64,000 nt of DNA from Rallus limicola (taxonomy: Eukaryota > Chordata > Aves > Gruiformes > Rallidae): positions 186,001-250,000 of the forward strand of contig JAKCOZ010000251.1 in assembly GCA_022605955.1 (NCBI GenBank), written 5' to 3'. This document shows positions 47,729 through 59,804 of this stretch, one piece after another. Positions within the stretch are counted from its first letter, which is position 1. Every line of letters begins with the position of its first letter. The translations under genes and the position numbers were made by a program. Below the pieces are notes generated by a model that worked only from the letters and a program-made list of their open reading frames with translations, made no database searches and was not told where the DNA came from.

Positions 47729-49409
47729 TCAAAGTGACAGGGTCTGGTCGTGTGTCCTGTTAGGAGGTTTCAGACAAGCTATGCCTTTCAGGCCTAGCTT
47801 CTTTACTTTGGGAGTTATTGCTGGACGTTTAGCATGTTTTGAACTGCAGTCTGCTAGGGCCGAGAAAAGCACCGTAGGAGGTTCCAGGCATGTTCCCTCT
47901 TTCCAGGCAAAGGAAAAGGCTGAGAGCCAAAGTGACAGGGTCTGCTCGTGTGTCCTGTTAGGAGGTTTCAGACAAGCTATGCCTTTCAGGCCTAGCTTCT
48001 TTACTTTGGCAGTTATTGCTGGATGTTTAGCATGTTTTGAACTGCAGTCTGCTAGGGCCGAGAAAAGCACCGTAGGAGGTTCCAGGCATGTTCCCTCTTT
48101 CCAGGCAAAGGAAAAGGCTGAGAGCCAAAGTGACAGGGTCTGCTCGTGTGTCCTGTTAGGAGGTTTCAGACAAGCTATGACTTTCAGGCCTAGCTTCTTT
48201 ACTTTGGGAGTTATTGCTGGACGTTTAGCATGTTTTGAACTGCAGTCTGCTAGGGCCGAGAAAAGCACCGTAGGAGGTTCCAGGCATGTTCCCTCTTTCC
48301 AGGCAAAGGAAAAGGCTGAGAGCCAAAGTGACAGGGTCTGCTCGTGTGTCCTGTTAGGAGGTTTCAGACGAGCTATGCCTTTCAGGCCTAGCTTCTTTAC
48401 TTTGGGAGTTATTGCTGGACGTTTAGCATGTTTTGAACTGCAGTCTGCTAGGGCCGAGAAAAGCACCGTAGGAGGTTCCAGGCATGTTCCCTCTTTCCAG
48501 GCAAAGGAAAAGGCTGAGAGCCAAAGTGACAGGGTCTGCTCGTGTGTCCTGTCAGGAGGTTTCAGACGAGCTATGCCTTTCAGGCCTAGCTTCTTTACTT
48601 TGGGAGTTATTGCTGGACGTTTAGCATGTTTTGAACTGCAGTCTGCTAGGGCCGAGAAAAGCACCGTAGGAGGTTCCAGGCATGTTCCCTCTTTCCAGGC
48701 AAAGGAAAAGGCTGAGAGCCAAAGTGACAGGGTCTGCTCGTGTGTCCTGTTAGGAGGTTTCAGACGAGCTATGCCTTTCAGGCCTAGCTTCTTTACTTTG
48801 GGAGTTATTGCTGGACGTTTAGCATGTTTTGAACTGCAGTCTGCTAGGGCCGAGAAAAGCACCGTAGGAGGTTCCAGGCATGTTCCCTCTTTCCAGGCAA
48901 AGGAAAAGGCTGAGAGCCAAAGTGACAGGGTCTGCTCGTGTGTCCTGTTAGGGGGTTTCAGACAAGCTATGCCTTTCAGGCCTAGCTTCTTTACTTTGGG
49001 AGTTATTGCTGGACGTTTAGCATGTTTTGAACTGCAGTCTGCTAGGGCCGAGAAAAGCACCGTAGGAGGTTCCAGGCATGTTCCCTCTTTCCAGGCAAAG
49101 GAAAAGGCTGAGAGCCAAAGTGACAGGGTCTGCTCGTGTGTCCTGTTAGGAGGTTTCAGACGAGCTATGCCTTTCAGGCCTAGCTTCTTTACTTTGGGAG
49201 TTATTGCTGGACGTTTAGCATGTTTTGAACTGCAGTCTGCTAGGGCCGAGAAAAGCACCGTAGGAGGTTCCAGGCATGTTCCCTCTTTCCAGGCAAAGGA
49301 AAAGGCTGAGAGCCAAAGTGACAGGGTCTGCTCGTGTGTCCTGTTAGGAGGTTTCAGACGAGCTATGCCTTTCAGGCCTAGCTTCTTTACTTTGGGAGTT
49401 ATTGCTGGA

Positions 49410-51785
49410 TGTTTAGCATGTTTTGAACTGCAGTCTGCTAGGGCCGAGAAAAGCACCGTAGGAGGTTCCAGGCATGTTCCCTCTTTCCAGGCAAAGGAAA
49501 AGGCTGAGAGCCAAAGTGACAGGGTCTGCTCGTGTGTCCTGTTAGGGGGTTTCAGACAAGCTATGCCTTTCAGGCCTAGCTTCTTTACTTTGGGAGTTAT
49601 TGCTGGACGTTTAGCATGTTTTGAACTGCAGTCTGCTAGGGCCGAGAAAAGCACCGTAGGAGGTTCCAGGCATGTTCCCTCTTTCCAGGCAAAGGAAAAG
49701 GCTGAGAGCCAAAGTGACAGGGTCTGCTCGTGTGTCCTGTCAGGAGGTTTCAGACAAGCTATGCCTTTCAGGCCTAGCTTCTTTACTTTGGGAGTTATTA
49801 CTGGACGTTTAGCATGTTTTGAACTGCAGTCTGCTAGGGCCGAGAAAAGCACCGTAGGAGGTTCCAGGCATGTTCCCTCTTTCCAGGCAAAGGAAAAGGC
49901 TGAGAGCCAAAGTGACAGGGTCTGCTCGTGTGTCCTGTTAGGAGGTTTCAGACGAGCTATGCCTTTCAGGCCTAGCTTCTTTACTTTGGGAGTTATTGCT
50001 GGACGTTTAGCATGTTTTGAACTGCAGTCTGCTAGGGCCGAGAAAAGCACCGTAGGAGGTTCCAGGCATGTTCCCTCTTTCCAGGCAAAGGAAAAGGCTG
50101 AGAGCCAAAGTGACAGGGTCTGCTCGTGTGTCCTGTCAAGAGGTTTCAGACAAGCTATGCCTTTCAGGCCTAGCTTCTTTACTTTGGGAGTTATTGCTGG
50201 ACGTTTAGCATGTTTTGAACTGCAGTCTGCTAGGGCCGAGAAAAGCACCGTAGGAGGTTCCAGGCATGTTCCCTCTTTCTAGGCAAAGGAAAAGGCTGAG
50301 AGCCAAAGTGACAGGGTCTGCTCGTGTGTCCTGTTAGGAGGTTTCAGACAAGCTATGCCTTTCAGGCCTAGCTTCTTTACTTTGGGAGTTATTGCTGGAC
50401 GTTTAGCATGTTTTGAACTGCAGTCTGCTAGGGCCGAGAAAAGCACCGTAGGAGGTTCCAGGCATGTTCCCTCTTTCCAGGCAAAGGAAAAGGCTGAGAG
50501 CCAAAGTGACAGGGTCTGCTCGTGTGTCCTGTCAAGAGGTTTCAGACAAGCTATGCCTTTCAGGCCTAGCTTCTTTACTTTGGGAGTTATTGCTGGACGT
50601 TTAGCATGTTTTGAACTGCAGTCTGCTAGGGCCGAGAAAAGCACCGTAGGAGGTTCCAGGCATGTTCCCTCTTTCCAGGCAAAGGAAAAGGCTGAGAGCC
50701 AAAGTGACAGGGTCTGGTCGTGTGTCCTGTTAGGAGGTTTCAGACGAGCTATGCCTTTCAGGCCTAGCTTCTTTACTTTGGGAGTTATTGCTGGACGTTT
50801 AGCATGTTTTGAACTGCAGTCTGCTAGGGCCGAGAAAAGCACCGTAGGAGGTTCCAGGCATGTTCCCTCTTTCCAGGCAAAGGAAAATGCTGAGAGCCAA
50901 AGTGACAGGGTCTGCTCGTGTGTCCTGTTAGGGGGTTTCAGACAAGCTATGCCTTTCAGGCCTAGCTTCTTTACTTTGGGAGTTATTGCTGGACGTTTAG
51001 CATGTTTTGAACTGCAGTCTGCTAGGGCCGAGAAAAGCACCGTAGGAGGTTCCAGGCATGTTCCCTCTTTCCAGTCAAAGGAAAAGGCTGAGAGCCAAAG
51101 TGACAGGGTCTGCTCGTGTGTCCTGTCAGGAGGTTTCAGACAAGCTATGCCTTTCAGGCCTAGCTTCTTTACTTTGGGAGTTATTGCTGGATGTTTAGCA
51201 TGTTTTGAACTGCAGTCTGCTAGGGCCGAGAAAAGCACCGTAGGAGGTTCCAGGCATGTTCCCTCTTTCCAGGCAAAGGAAAAGGCTGAGAGCCAAAGTG
51301 ACAGGGTCTGCTCGTGTGTCCTGTTAGGAGGTTTCAGACGAGCTATGCCTTTCAGGCCTAGCTTCTTTACTTTGGGAGTTATTGCTGGATGTTTAGCATG
51401 TTTTGAACTGCAGTCTGCTAGGGCCGAGAAAAGCACCGTAGGAGGTTCCAGGCATGTTCCCTCTTTCCAGGCAAAGGAAAAGGCTGAGAGCCAAAGTGAC
51501 AGGGTCTGCTCGTGTGTCCTGTTAGGGGGTTTCAGACAAGCTATGCCTTTCAGGCCTAGCTTCTTTACTTTGGGAGTTATTGCTGGACGTTTAGCATGTT
51601 TTGAACTGCAGTCTGCTAGGGCCGAGAAAAGCACCGTAGGAGGTTCCAGGCATGTTCCCTCTTTCCAGGCAAAGGAAAAGGCTGAGAGCCAAAGTGACAG
51701 GGTCTGCTGGTGTGTCCTGTTAGGAGGTTTCAGACGAGCTATGCCTTTCAGGCCTAGCTTCTTTACTTTGGGAGTTATTGCTGGA
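49410..51785 (+). repeat. 12-monomer duplicated segment, first copy
   Basis: This is 2,376 bp from one GGATGTTTAG unit to its counterpart at 51786. Markers in order are TTATTACTGG (49800), CTGTCAAGAGG (50131 and 50527), GTCTGGTCG (50713), GAAAATGCT (50883), CCAGTCAAAG (51071) and GTCTGCTGGTG (51703). All but the last two recur exactly 2,376 bp later; those two recur 2,772 bp later. CTTTCTAGG at 50280 is private to this copy within the pair. Confidence 0.85.
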
Positions 51786-54557
51786 TGTTTAGCATGTTTT
51801 GAACTGCAGTCTGCTAGGGCCGAGAAAAGCACCGTAGGAGGTTCCAGGCATGTTCCCTCTTTCCAGGCAAAGGAAAAGGCTGAGAGCCAAAGTGACAGGG
51901 TCTGCTCGTGTGTCCTGTTAGGGGGTTTCAGACAAGCTATGCCTTTCAGGCCTAGCTTCTTTACTTTGGGAGTTATTGCTGGACGTTTAGCATGTTTTGA
52001 ACTGCAGTCTGCTAGGGCCGAGAAAAGCACCGTAGGAGGTTCCAGGCATGTTCCCTCTTTCCAGGCAAAGGAAAAGGCTGAGAGCCAAAGTGACAGGGTC
52101 TGCTCGTGTGTCCTGTCAGGAGGTTTCAGACAAGCTATGCCTTTCAGGCCTAGCTTCTTTACTTTGGGAGTTATTACTGGACGTTTAGCATGTTTTGAAC
52201 TGCAGTCTGCTAGGGCCGAGAAAAGCACCGTAGGAGGTTCCAGGCATGTTCCCTCTTTCCAGGCAAAGGAAAAGGCTGAGAGCCAAAGTGACAGGGTCTG
52301 CTCGTGTGTCCTGTTAGGAGGTTTCAGACGAGCTATGCCTTTCAGGCCTAGCTTCTTTACTTTGGGAGTTATTGCTGGACGTTTAGCATGTTTTGAACTG
52401 CAGTCTGCTAGGGCCGAGAAAAGCACCGTAGGAGGTTCCAGGCATGTTCCCTCTTTCCAGGCAAAGGAAAAGGCTGAGAGCCAAAGTGACAGGGTCTGCT
52501 CGTGTGTCCTGTCAAGAGGTTTCAGACAAGCTATGCCTTTCAGGCCTAGCTTCTTTACTTTGGGAGTTATTGCTGGACGTTTAGCATGTTTTGAACTGCA
52601 GTCTGCTAGGGCCGAGAAAAGCACCGTAGGAGGTTCCAGGCATGTTCCCTCTTTCCAGGCAAAGGAAAAGGCTGAGAGCCAAAGTGACAGGGTCTGCTCG
52701 TGTGTCCTGTTAGGAGGTTTCAGACAAGCTATGCCTTTCAGGCCTAGCTTCTTTACTTTGGGAGTTATTGCTGGACGTTTAGCATGTTTTGAACTGCAGT
52801 CTGCTAGGGCCGAGAAAAGCACCGTAGGAGGTTCCAGGCATGTTCCCTCTTTCCAGGCAAAGGAAAAGGCTGAGAGCCAAAGTGACAGGGTCTGCTCGTG
52901 TGTCCTGTCAAGAGGTTTCAGACAAGCTATGCCTTTCAGGCCTAGCTTCTTTACTTTGGGAGTTATTGCTGGACGTTTAGCATGTTTTGAACTGCAGTCT
53001 GCTAGGGCCGAGAAAAGCACCGTAGGAGGTTCCAGGCATGTTCCCTCTTTCCAGGCAAAGGAAAAGGCTGAGAGCCAAAGTGACAGGGTCTGGTCGTGTG
53101 TCCTGTTAGGAGGTTTCAGACGAGCTATGCCTTTCAGGCCTAGCTTCTTTACTTTGGGAGTTATTGCTGGACGTTTAGCATGTTTTGAACTGCAGTCTGC
53201 TAGGGCCGAGAAAAGCACCGTAGGAGGTTCCAGGCATGTTCCCTCTTTCCAGGCAAAGGAAAATGCTGAGAGCCAAAGTGACAGGGTCTGCTCGTGTGTC
53301 CTGTTAGGGGGTTTCAGACAAGCTATGCCTTTCAGGCCTAGCTTCTTTACTTTGGGAGTTATTGCTGGACGTTTAGCATGTTTTGAACTGCAGTCTGCTA
53401 GGGCCGAGAAAAGCACCGTAGGAGGTTCCAGGCATGTTCCCTCTTTCCAGGCAAAGGAAAAGGCTGAGAGCCAAAGTGACAGGGTCTGGTCGTGTGTCCT
53501 GTTAGGAGGTTTCAGACGAGCTATGCCTTTCAGGCCTAGCTTCTTTACTTTGGGAGTTATTGCTGGACGTTTAGCATGTTTTGAACTGCAGTCTGCTAGG
53601 GCCGAGAAAAGCACCGTAGGAGGTTCCAGGCATGTTCCCTCTTTCCAGGCAAAGGAAAAGGCTGAGAGCCAAAGTGACAGGGTCTGCTCGTGTGTCCTGT
53701 TAGGGGGTTTCAGACAAGCTATGCCTTTCAGGCCTAGCTTCTTTACTTTGGGAGTTATTGCTGGACGTTTAGCATGTTTTGAACTGCAGTCTGCTAGGGC
53801 CGAGAAAAGCACCGTAGGAGGTTCCAGGCATGTTCCCTCTTTCCAGTCAAAGGAAAAGGCTGAGAGCCAAAGTGACAGGGTCTGCTCGTGTGTCCTGTCA
53901 GGAGGTTTCAGACAAGCTATGCCTTTCAGGCCTAGCTTCTTTACTTTGGGAGTTATTGCTGGATGTTTAGCATGTTTTGAACTGCAGTCTGCTAGGGCCG
54001 AGAAAAGCACCGTAGGAGGTTCCAGGCATGTTCCCTCTTTCCAGGCAAAGGAAAAGGCTGAGAGCCAAAGTGACAGGGTCTGCTCGTGTGTCCTGTTAGG
54101 AGGTTTCAGACGAGCTATGCCTTTCAGGCCTAGCTTCTTTACTTTGGGAGTTATTGCTGGATGTTTAGCATGTTTTGAACTGCAGTCTGCTAGGGCCGAG
54201 AAAAGCACCGTAGGAGGTTCCAGGCATGTTCCCTCTTTCCAGGCAAAGGAAAAGGCTGAGAGCCAAAGTGACAGGGTCTGCTCGTGTGTCCTGTTAGGGG
54301 GTTTCAGACAAGCTATGCCTTTCAGGCCTAGCTTCTTTACTTTGGGAGTTATTGCTGGACGTTTAGCATGTTTTGAACTGCAGTCTGCTAGGGCCGAGAA
54401 AAGCACCGTAGGAGGTTCCAGGCATGTTCCCTCTTTCCAGGCAAAGGAAAAGGCTGAGAGCCAAAGTGACAGGGTCTGCTGGTGTGTCCTGTTAGGAGGT
54501 TTCAGACGAGCTATGCCTTTCAGGCCTAGCTTCTTTACTTTGGGAGTTATTGCTGGA
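51786..54557 (+). repeat. 12-monomer duplicated segment, second copy, expanded to 14
   Basis: The length is 2,772 bp, or 14 x 198. TTATTACTGG (52176), CTGTCAAGAGG (52507 and 52903), GTCTGGTCG (53089) and GAAAATGCT (53259) sit +2,376 bp from the first copy. After that, CCAGTCAAAG (53843) and GTCTGCTGGTG (54475) sit +2,772 bp. Two monomers were therefore gained between about 53.28 and 53.69 kb, where GTCTGGTCG appears a second time (53485). Nested gains of 12 and then 2 units can be read directly. Confidence 0.85.
53285..53680 (+). repeat. Two-monomer gain inside the second 12-monomer copy
   Basis: GTCTGGTCG at 53089 and 53485 are 396 bp apart, exactly two units, whereas the first copy has only one such site (50713). 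The duplicated pair is a GTCTGGTCG/GACGAG unit followed by a TTAGGGGG/GACAAG unit. The second pair lacks the GAAAATGCT change of the first, so the template may have been a related pair or the change may have been converted back. Exact edges cannot be fixed because neighbouring units are nearly identical. Confidence 0.7.
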
Positions 54558-57488
54558 TGTTTAGCATGTTTTGAACTGCAGTCTGCTAGGGCCGAGAAAA
54601 GCACCGTAGGAGGTTCCAGGCATGTTCCCTCTTTCCAGGCAAAGGAAAAGGCTGAGAGCCAAAGTGACAGGGTCTGCTCGTGTGTCCTGTTAGGGGGTTT
54701 CAGACAAGCTATGCCTTTCAGGCCTAGCTTCTTTACTTTGGGAGTTATTGCTGGACGTTTAGCATGTTTTGAACTGCAGTCTGCTAGGGCCGAGAAAAGC
54801 ACCGTAGGAGGTTCCAGGCATGTTCCCTCTTTCCAGGCAAAGGAAAAGGCTGAGAGCCAAAGTGACAGGGTCTGCTCGTGTGTCCTGTTAGGAGGTTTCA
54901 GACGAGCTATGCCTTTCAGGCCTAGCTTCTTTACTTTGGGAGTTATTGCTGGACGTTTAGCATGTTTTGAACTGCAGTCTGCTAGGGCCGAGAAAAGCAC
55001 CGTAGGAGGTTCCAGGCATGTTCCCTCTTTCCAGGCAAAGGAAAAGGCTGAGAGTCAAAGTGACAGGGTCTGGTCGTGTGTCCTGTTAGGAGGTTTCAGA
55101 CAAGCTATGCCTTTCAGGCCTAGCTTCTTTACTTTGGGAGTTATTGCTGGACGTTTAGCATGTTTTGAACTGCAGTCTGCTAGGGCCGAGAAAAGCACCG
55201 TAGGAGGTTCCAGGCATGTTCCCTCTTTCCAGGCAAAGGAAAAGGCTGAGAGCCAAAGTGACAGGGTCTGCTCGTGTGTCCTGTTAGGAGGTTTCAGACA
55301 AGCTATGCCTTTCAGGCCTAGCTTCTTTACTTTGGCAGTTATTGCTTGATGTTTAGCATGTTTTGAACTGCAGTCTGCTAGGGCCGAGAAAAGCACCGTA
55401 GGAGGTTCCAGGCATGTTCCCTCTTTCCAGGCAAAGGAAAAGGCTGAGAGCCAAAGTGACAGGGTCTGCTCGTGTGTCCTGTTAGGAGGTTTCAGACAAG
55501 CTATGCCTTTCAGGCCTAGCTTCTTTACTTTGGGAGTTATTGCTGGACGTTTAGCATGTTTTGAACTGCAGTCTGCTAGGGCCGAGAAAAGCACCGTAGG
55601 AGGTTCCAGGCATGTTCCCTCTTTCCAGGCAAAGGAAAAGGCTGAGAGCCAAAGTGACAGGGTCTGCTCGTGTGTCCTGTTAGGAGGTTTCAGACGAGCT
55701 ATGCCTTTCAGGCCTAGCTTCTTTACTTTGGGAGTTATTGCTGGACGTTTAGCATGTTTTGAACTGCAGTCTGCTAGGGCCGAGAAAAGCACCGTAGGAG
55801 GTTCCAGGCATGTTCCCTCTTTCCAGGCAAAGGAAAAGGCTGAGAGCCAAAGTGACAGGGTCTGCTCGTGTGTCCTGTCAGGAGGTTTCAGACGAGCTAT
55901 GCCTTTCAGGCCTAGCTTCTTTACTTTGGGAGTTATTGCTGGACGTTTAGCATGTTTTGAACTGCAGTCTGCTAGGGCCGAGAAAAGCACCGTAGGAGGT
56001 TCCAGGCATGTTCCCTCTTTCCAGGCAAAGGAAAAGGCTGAGAGCCAAAGTGACAGGGTCTGCTCGTGTGTCCTGTTAGGAGGTTTCAGACGAGCTATGC
56101 TTTTCAGGCCTAGCTTCTTTACTTTGGGAGTTATTGCTGGATGTTTAGCATGTTTTGAACTGCAGTCTGCTAGGGCCGAGAAAAGCACCGTAGGAGGTTC
56201 CAGGCATGTTCCCTCTTTCCAGGCAAAGGAAAAGGCTGAGAGCCAAAGTGACAGGGTCTGCTCGTGTGTCCTGTCAGGAGGTTTCAGACAAGCTATGCCT
56301 TTCAGGCCTAGCTTCTTTACTTTGGGAGTTATTGCTGGACGTTTAGCATGTTTTGAACTGCAGTCTGCTAGGGCTGAGAAAAGCACCGTAGGAGGTTCCA
56401 GGCATGTTCCCTCTTTCCAGGCAAAGGAAAAGGCTGAGAGCCAAAGTGACAGGGTCTGCTCGTGTGTCCTGTTAGGAGGTTTCAGACGAGCTATGCCTTT
56501 CAGGCCTAGCTTCTTTACTTTGGGAGTTATTGCTGGACGTTTAGCATGTTTTGAACTGCAGTCTGCTAGGGCCGAGAAAAGCACCGTAGGAGGTTCCAGG
56601 CATGTTCCCTCTTTCCAGGCAAAGGAAAAGGCTGAGAGCCAAAGTGACAGGGTCTGCTCGTGTGTCCTGTTAGGAGGTTTCAGACGAGCTATGCCTTTCA
56701 GGCCTAGCTTCTTTACTTTGGGAGTTATTGCTGGACGTTTAGCATGTTTTGAACTGCAGTCTGCTAGGGCCGAGAAAAGCACCGTAGGAGGTTCCAGGCA
56801 CGTTCCCTCTTTCCAGGCAAAGGAAAAGGCTGAGAGCCAAAGTGACAGGGTCTGCTCGTGTGTCCTGTTAGGGGGTTTCAGACAAGCTATGCCTTTCAGG
56901 CCTAGCTTCTTTACTTTGGGAGTTATTGCTGGACGTTTAGCATGTTTTGAACTGCAGTCTGCTAGGGCCGAGAAAAGCACCGTAGGAGGTTCCAGGCATG
57001 TTCCCTCTTTCCAGGCAAAGGAAAAGGCTGAGAGCCAAAGTGACAGGGTCTGCTCGTGTGTCCTGTTAGGAGGTTTCAGACAAGCTATGCCTTTCAGGCC
57101 TAGCTTCTTTACTTTGGGAGTTATTGCTGGATGTTTAGCATGTTTTGAACTGCAGTCTGCTAGGGCCGAGAAAAGCACCGTAGGAGGTTCCAGGCATGTT
57201 CCCTCTTTCCAGGCAAAGGAAAAGGCTGAGAGCCAAAGTGACAGGGTCTGCTCGTGTGTCCTGTTAGGAGGTTTCAGACAAGCTATGCCTTTCAGGCCTA
57301 GCTTCTTTACTTTGGGAGTTATTGCTGGACGTTTAGCATGTTTTGAACTGCAGTCTGCTAGGGCCGAGAAAAGCACCGTAGGAGGTTCCAGGCATGTTCC
57401 CTCTTTCCAGGCAAAGGAAAAGGCTGAGAGCCAAAGTGACAGGGTCTGCTCGTGTGTCCTGTTAGGAGGTTTCAGACAAGCTATGACT

Positions 57489-57494
57489 TTATGC
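57489..57494. other. 1-bp deletion with adjacent substitution (CTTTATGCCTAG)
   Basis: CTTTCAGGCCTAG becomes CTTTATGCCTAG, one base shorter with one changed base, removing the StuI site. It is absent from the matching unit in copy 3 (CTATGACTTTCAGG at 62232), so it arose after the two copies separated or was lost by conversion. Confidence 0.85.
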
Positions 57495-58103
57495 CTAGCT
57501 TCTTTACTTTGGGAGTTATTGCTGGACGTTTAGCATGTTTTGAACTGCAGTCTGCTAGGGCCGAGAAAAGCACCGTAGGAGGTTCCAGGCATGTTCCCTC
57601 TTTCCAGGCAAAGGAAAAGGCTGAGAGCCAAAGTGACAGGGTCTGCTCGTGTGTCCTGTTAGGAGGTTTCAGACGAGCTATGCCTTTCAGGCCTAGCTTC
57701 TTTACTTTGGGAGTTATTGCTGGACGTTTAGCATGTTTTGAACTGCAGTCTGCTAGGGCCGAGAAAAGCACCGTAGGAGGTTCCATGCATGTTCCCTCTT
57801 TCCAGGCAAAGGAAAAGGCTGAGAGCCAAAGTGACAGGGTCTGCTCGTGTGTCCTGTTAGGAGGTTTCAGACAAGCTATGCCTTTCAGGCCTAGCTTCTT
57901 TACTTTGGGAGTTATTGCTGGATGTTTAGCATGTTTTGAACTGCAGTCTGCTAGGGCCGAGAAAAGCACCGTAGGAGGTTCCAGGCATGTTCCCTCTTTC
58001 CAGGCAAAGGAAAAGGCTGAGAGCCAAAGTGACAGGGTCTGCTCGTGTGTCCTGTTAGGAGGTTTCAGACGAGCTATGCCTTTCAGGCCTAGCTTCTTTA
58101 CTT

Positions 58104-58108
58104 TGGAG
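58104..58108. other. 1-bp deletion (CTTTGGAGTT), copy 2
   Basis: CTTTGGGAGTT loses one G. The same deletion lies at 62657-62661, exactly 23 units away, in matching flanks (GGATGT and GACGAG before; CTGTCAGG and GGTCTACTCG after). The two are copies of one event. Confidence 0.9.
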
Positions 58109-59804
58109 TTATTGCTGGACGTTTAGCATGTTTTGAACTGCAGTCTGCTAGGGCCGAGAAAAGCACCGTAGGAGGTTCCAGGCATGTTCCCTCTTTCCAG
58201 GCAAAGGAAAAGGCTGAGAGCCAAAGTGACAGGGTCTGCTCGTGTGTCCTGTCAGGAGGTTTCAGACAAGCTATGCCTTTCAGGCCTAGCTTCTTTACTT
58301 TGGGAGTTATTGCTGGACGTTTAGCATGTTTTGAACTGCAGTCTGCTAGGGCCGAGAAAAGCACCGTAGGAGGTTCCAGGCATGTTCCCTCTTTCCAGGC
58401 AAAGGAAAAGGCTGAGAGCCAAAGTGACAGGGTCTACTCGTGTGTCCTGTTAGGAGGTTTCAGACAAGCTATGCCTTTCAGGCCTAGCTTCTTTACTTTG
58501 GGAGTTATTGCTGGACGTTTAGCATGTTTTGAACTGCAGTCTGCTAGGGCCGAGAAAAGCACCGTAGGAGGTTCCAGGCATGTTCCCTCTTTCCAGGCAA
58601 AGGAAAAGGCTGAGAGTCAAAGTGACAGGGTCTGCTCGTGTGTCCTGTTAGGAGGTTTCAGACAAGCTATGCCTTTCAGGCCTAGCTTCTTTACTTTGGG
58701 AGTTATTGCTGGACGTTTAGCATGTTTTGAACTGCAGTCTGCTAGGGCCGAGAAAAGCACCGTAGGAGGTTCCAGGCATGTTCCCTCTTTCCAGGCAAAG
58801 GAAAAGGCTGAGAGTCAAAGTGACAGGGTCTGCTCGTGTGTCCTGTTAGGAGGTTTCAGACAAGCTATGCCTTTCAGGCCTAGCTTCTTTACTTTGGGAG
58901 TTATTGCTGGACGTTTAGCATGTTTTGAACTGCAGTCTGCTAGGGCCGAGAAAAGCACCGTAGGAGGTTCCAGGCATGTTCCCTCTTTCCAGGCAAAGGA
59001 AAAGGCTGAGAGCCAAAGTGACAGGGTCTGCTCGTGTGTCCTGTTAGGAGGTTTCAGACAAGCTATGCCTTTCAGGCCTAGCTTCTTTACTTTGGCAGTT
59101 ATTGCTGGACGTTTAGCATGTTTTGAACTGCAGTCTGCTAGGGCCGAGAAAAGCACCGTAGGAGGTTCCAGGCATGTTCCCTCTTTCCAGGCAAAGGAAA
59201 AGGCTGAGAGCCAAAGTGACAGGGTCTGCTGGTGTGTCCTGTTAGGAGGTTTCAGACGAGCTATGCCTTTCAGGCCTAGCTTCTTTACTTTGGGAGTTAT
59301 TGCTGGACGTTTAGCATGTTTTGAACTGCAGTCTGCTAGGGCCGAGAAAAGCACCGTAGGAGGTTCCAGGCATGTTCCCTCTTTCCAGGCAAAGGAAAAG
59401 GCTGAGAGCCAAAGTGACAGGGTCTGCTCGTGTGTCCTGTTAGGGGGTTTCAGACAAGCTATGCCTTTCAGGCCTAGCTTCTTTACTTTGGGAGTTATTG
59501 CTGGACGTTTAGCATGTTTTGAACTGCAGTCTGCTAGGGTCGAGAAAAGCACCGTAGGAGGTTCCAGGCATGTTCCCTCTTTCCAGGCAAAGGAAAAGGC
59601 TGAGAGCCAAAGTGACAGGGTCTGCTCGTGTGTCCTGTTAGGAGGTTTCAGACGAGCTATGCCTTTCAGGCCTAGCTTCTTTACTTTGGGAGTTATTGCT
59701 GGACGTTTAGCATGTTTTGAACTGCAGTCTGCTAGGGCCGAGAAAAGCACCGTAGGAGGTTCCAGGCATGTTCCCTCTTTCCAGGCAAAGGAAAAGGCTG
59801 AGAG

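Larger units (their letters stand above)
47729..55054 (+). repeat. Zone D higher-order copy 1, enlarged to 37 monomers
   Basis: The copy is delimited by AGAGTCAAAG followed by GTCTGGTCG (47727-47750) and the same pair at 55053-55076. The distance is 7,326 bp, or 37 x 198. Two units later both have TTTGGCAGTTATTG (48010 and 55336). The next copy is 24 units long. The excess here is explained by the 12-monomer tandem duplication at 49.4-54.6 kb plus a further two-monomer gain, leaving an underlying length of about 23. CTATGACTTT follows at 48177. Confidence 0.8.
55055..59804 (+). repeat. Zone D higher-order copy 2 (24 monomers)
   Basis: The length is 4,750 bp, 24 x 198 minus the two 1-bp deletions at 57.49 and 58.11 kb. 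It runs from AGAGTCAAAG at 55053 to that at 59803. TTTGGCAGTTATTG occurs at 55336, with a private GCTTGATG that interrupts the + open frame, and again at 59096. CTATGACTTT occurs at 57482. AGAGTCAAAG also occurs at 58615 and 58813, in neighbouring units. The unit order from 57.5 to 58.7 kb recurs 23 units later in copy 3. Confidence 0.8.
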
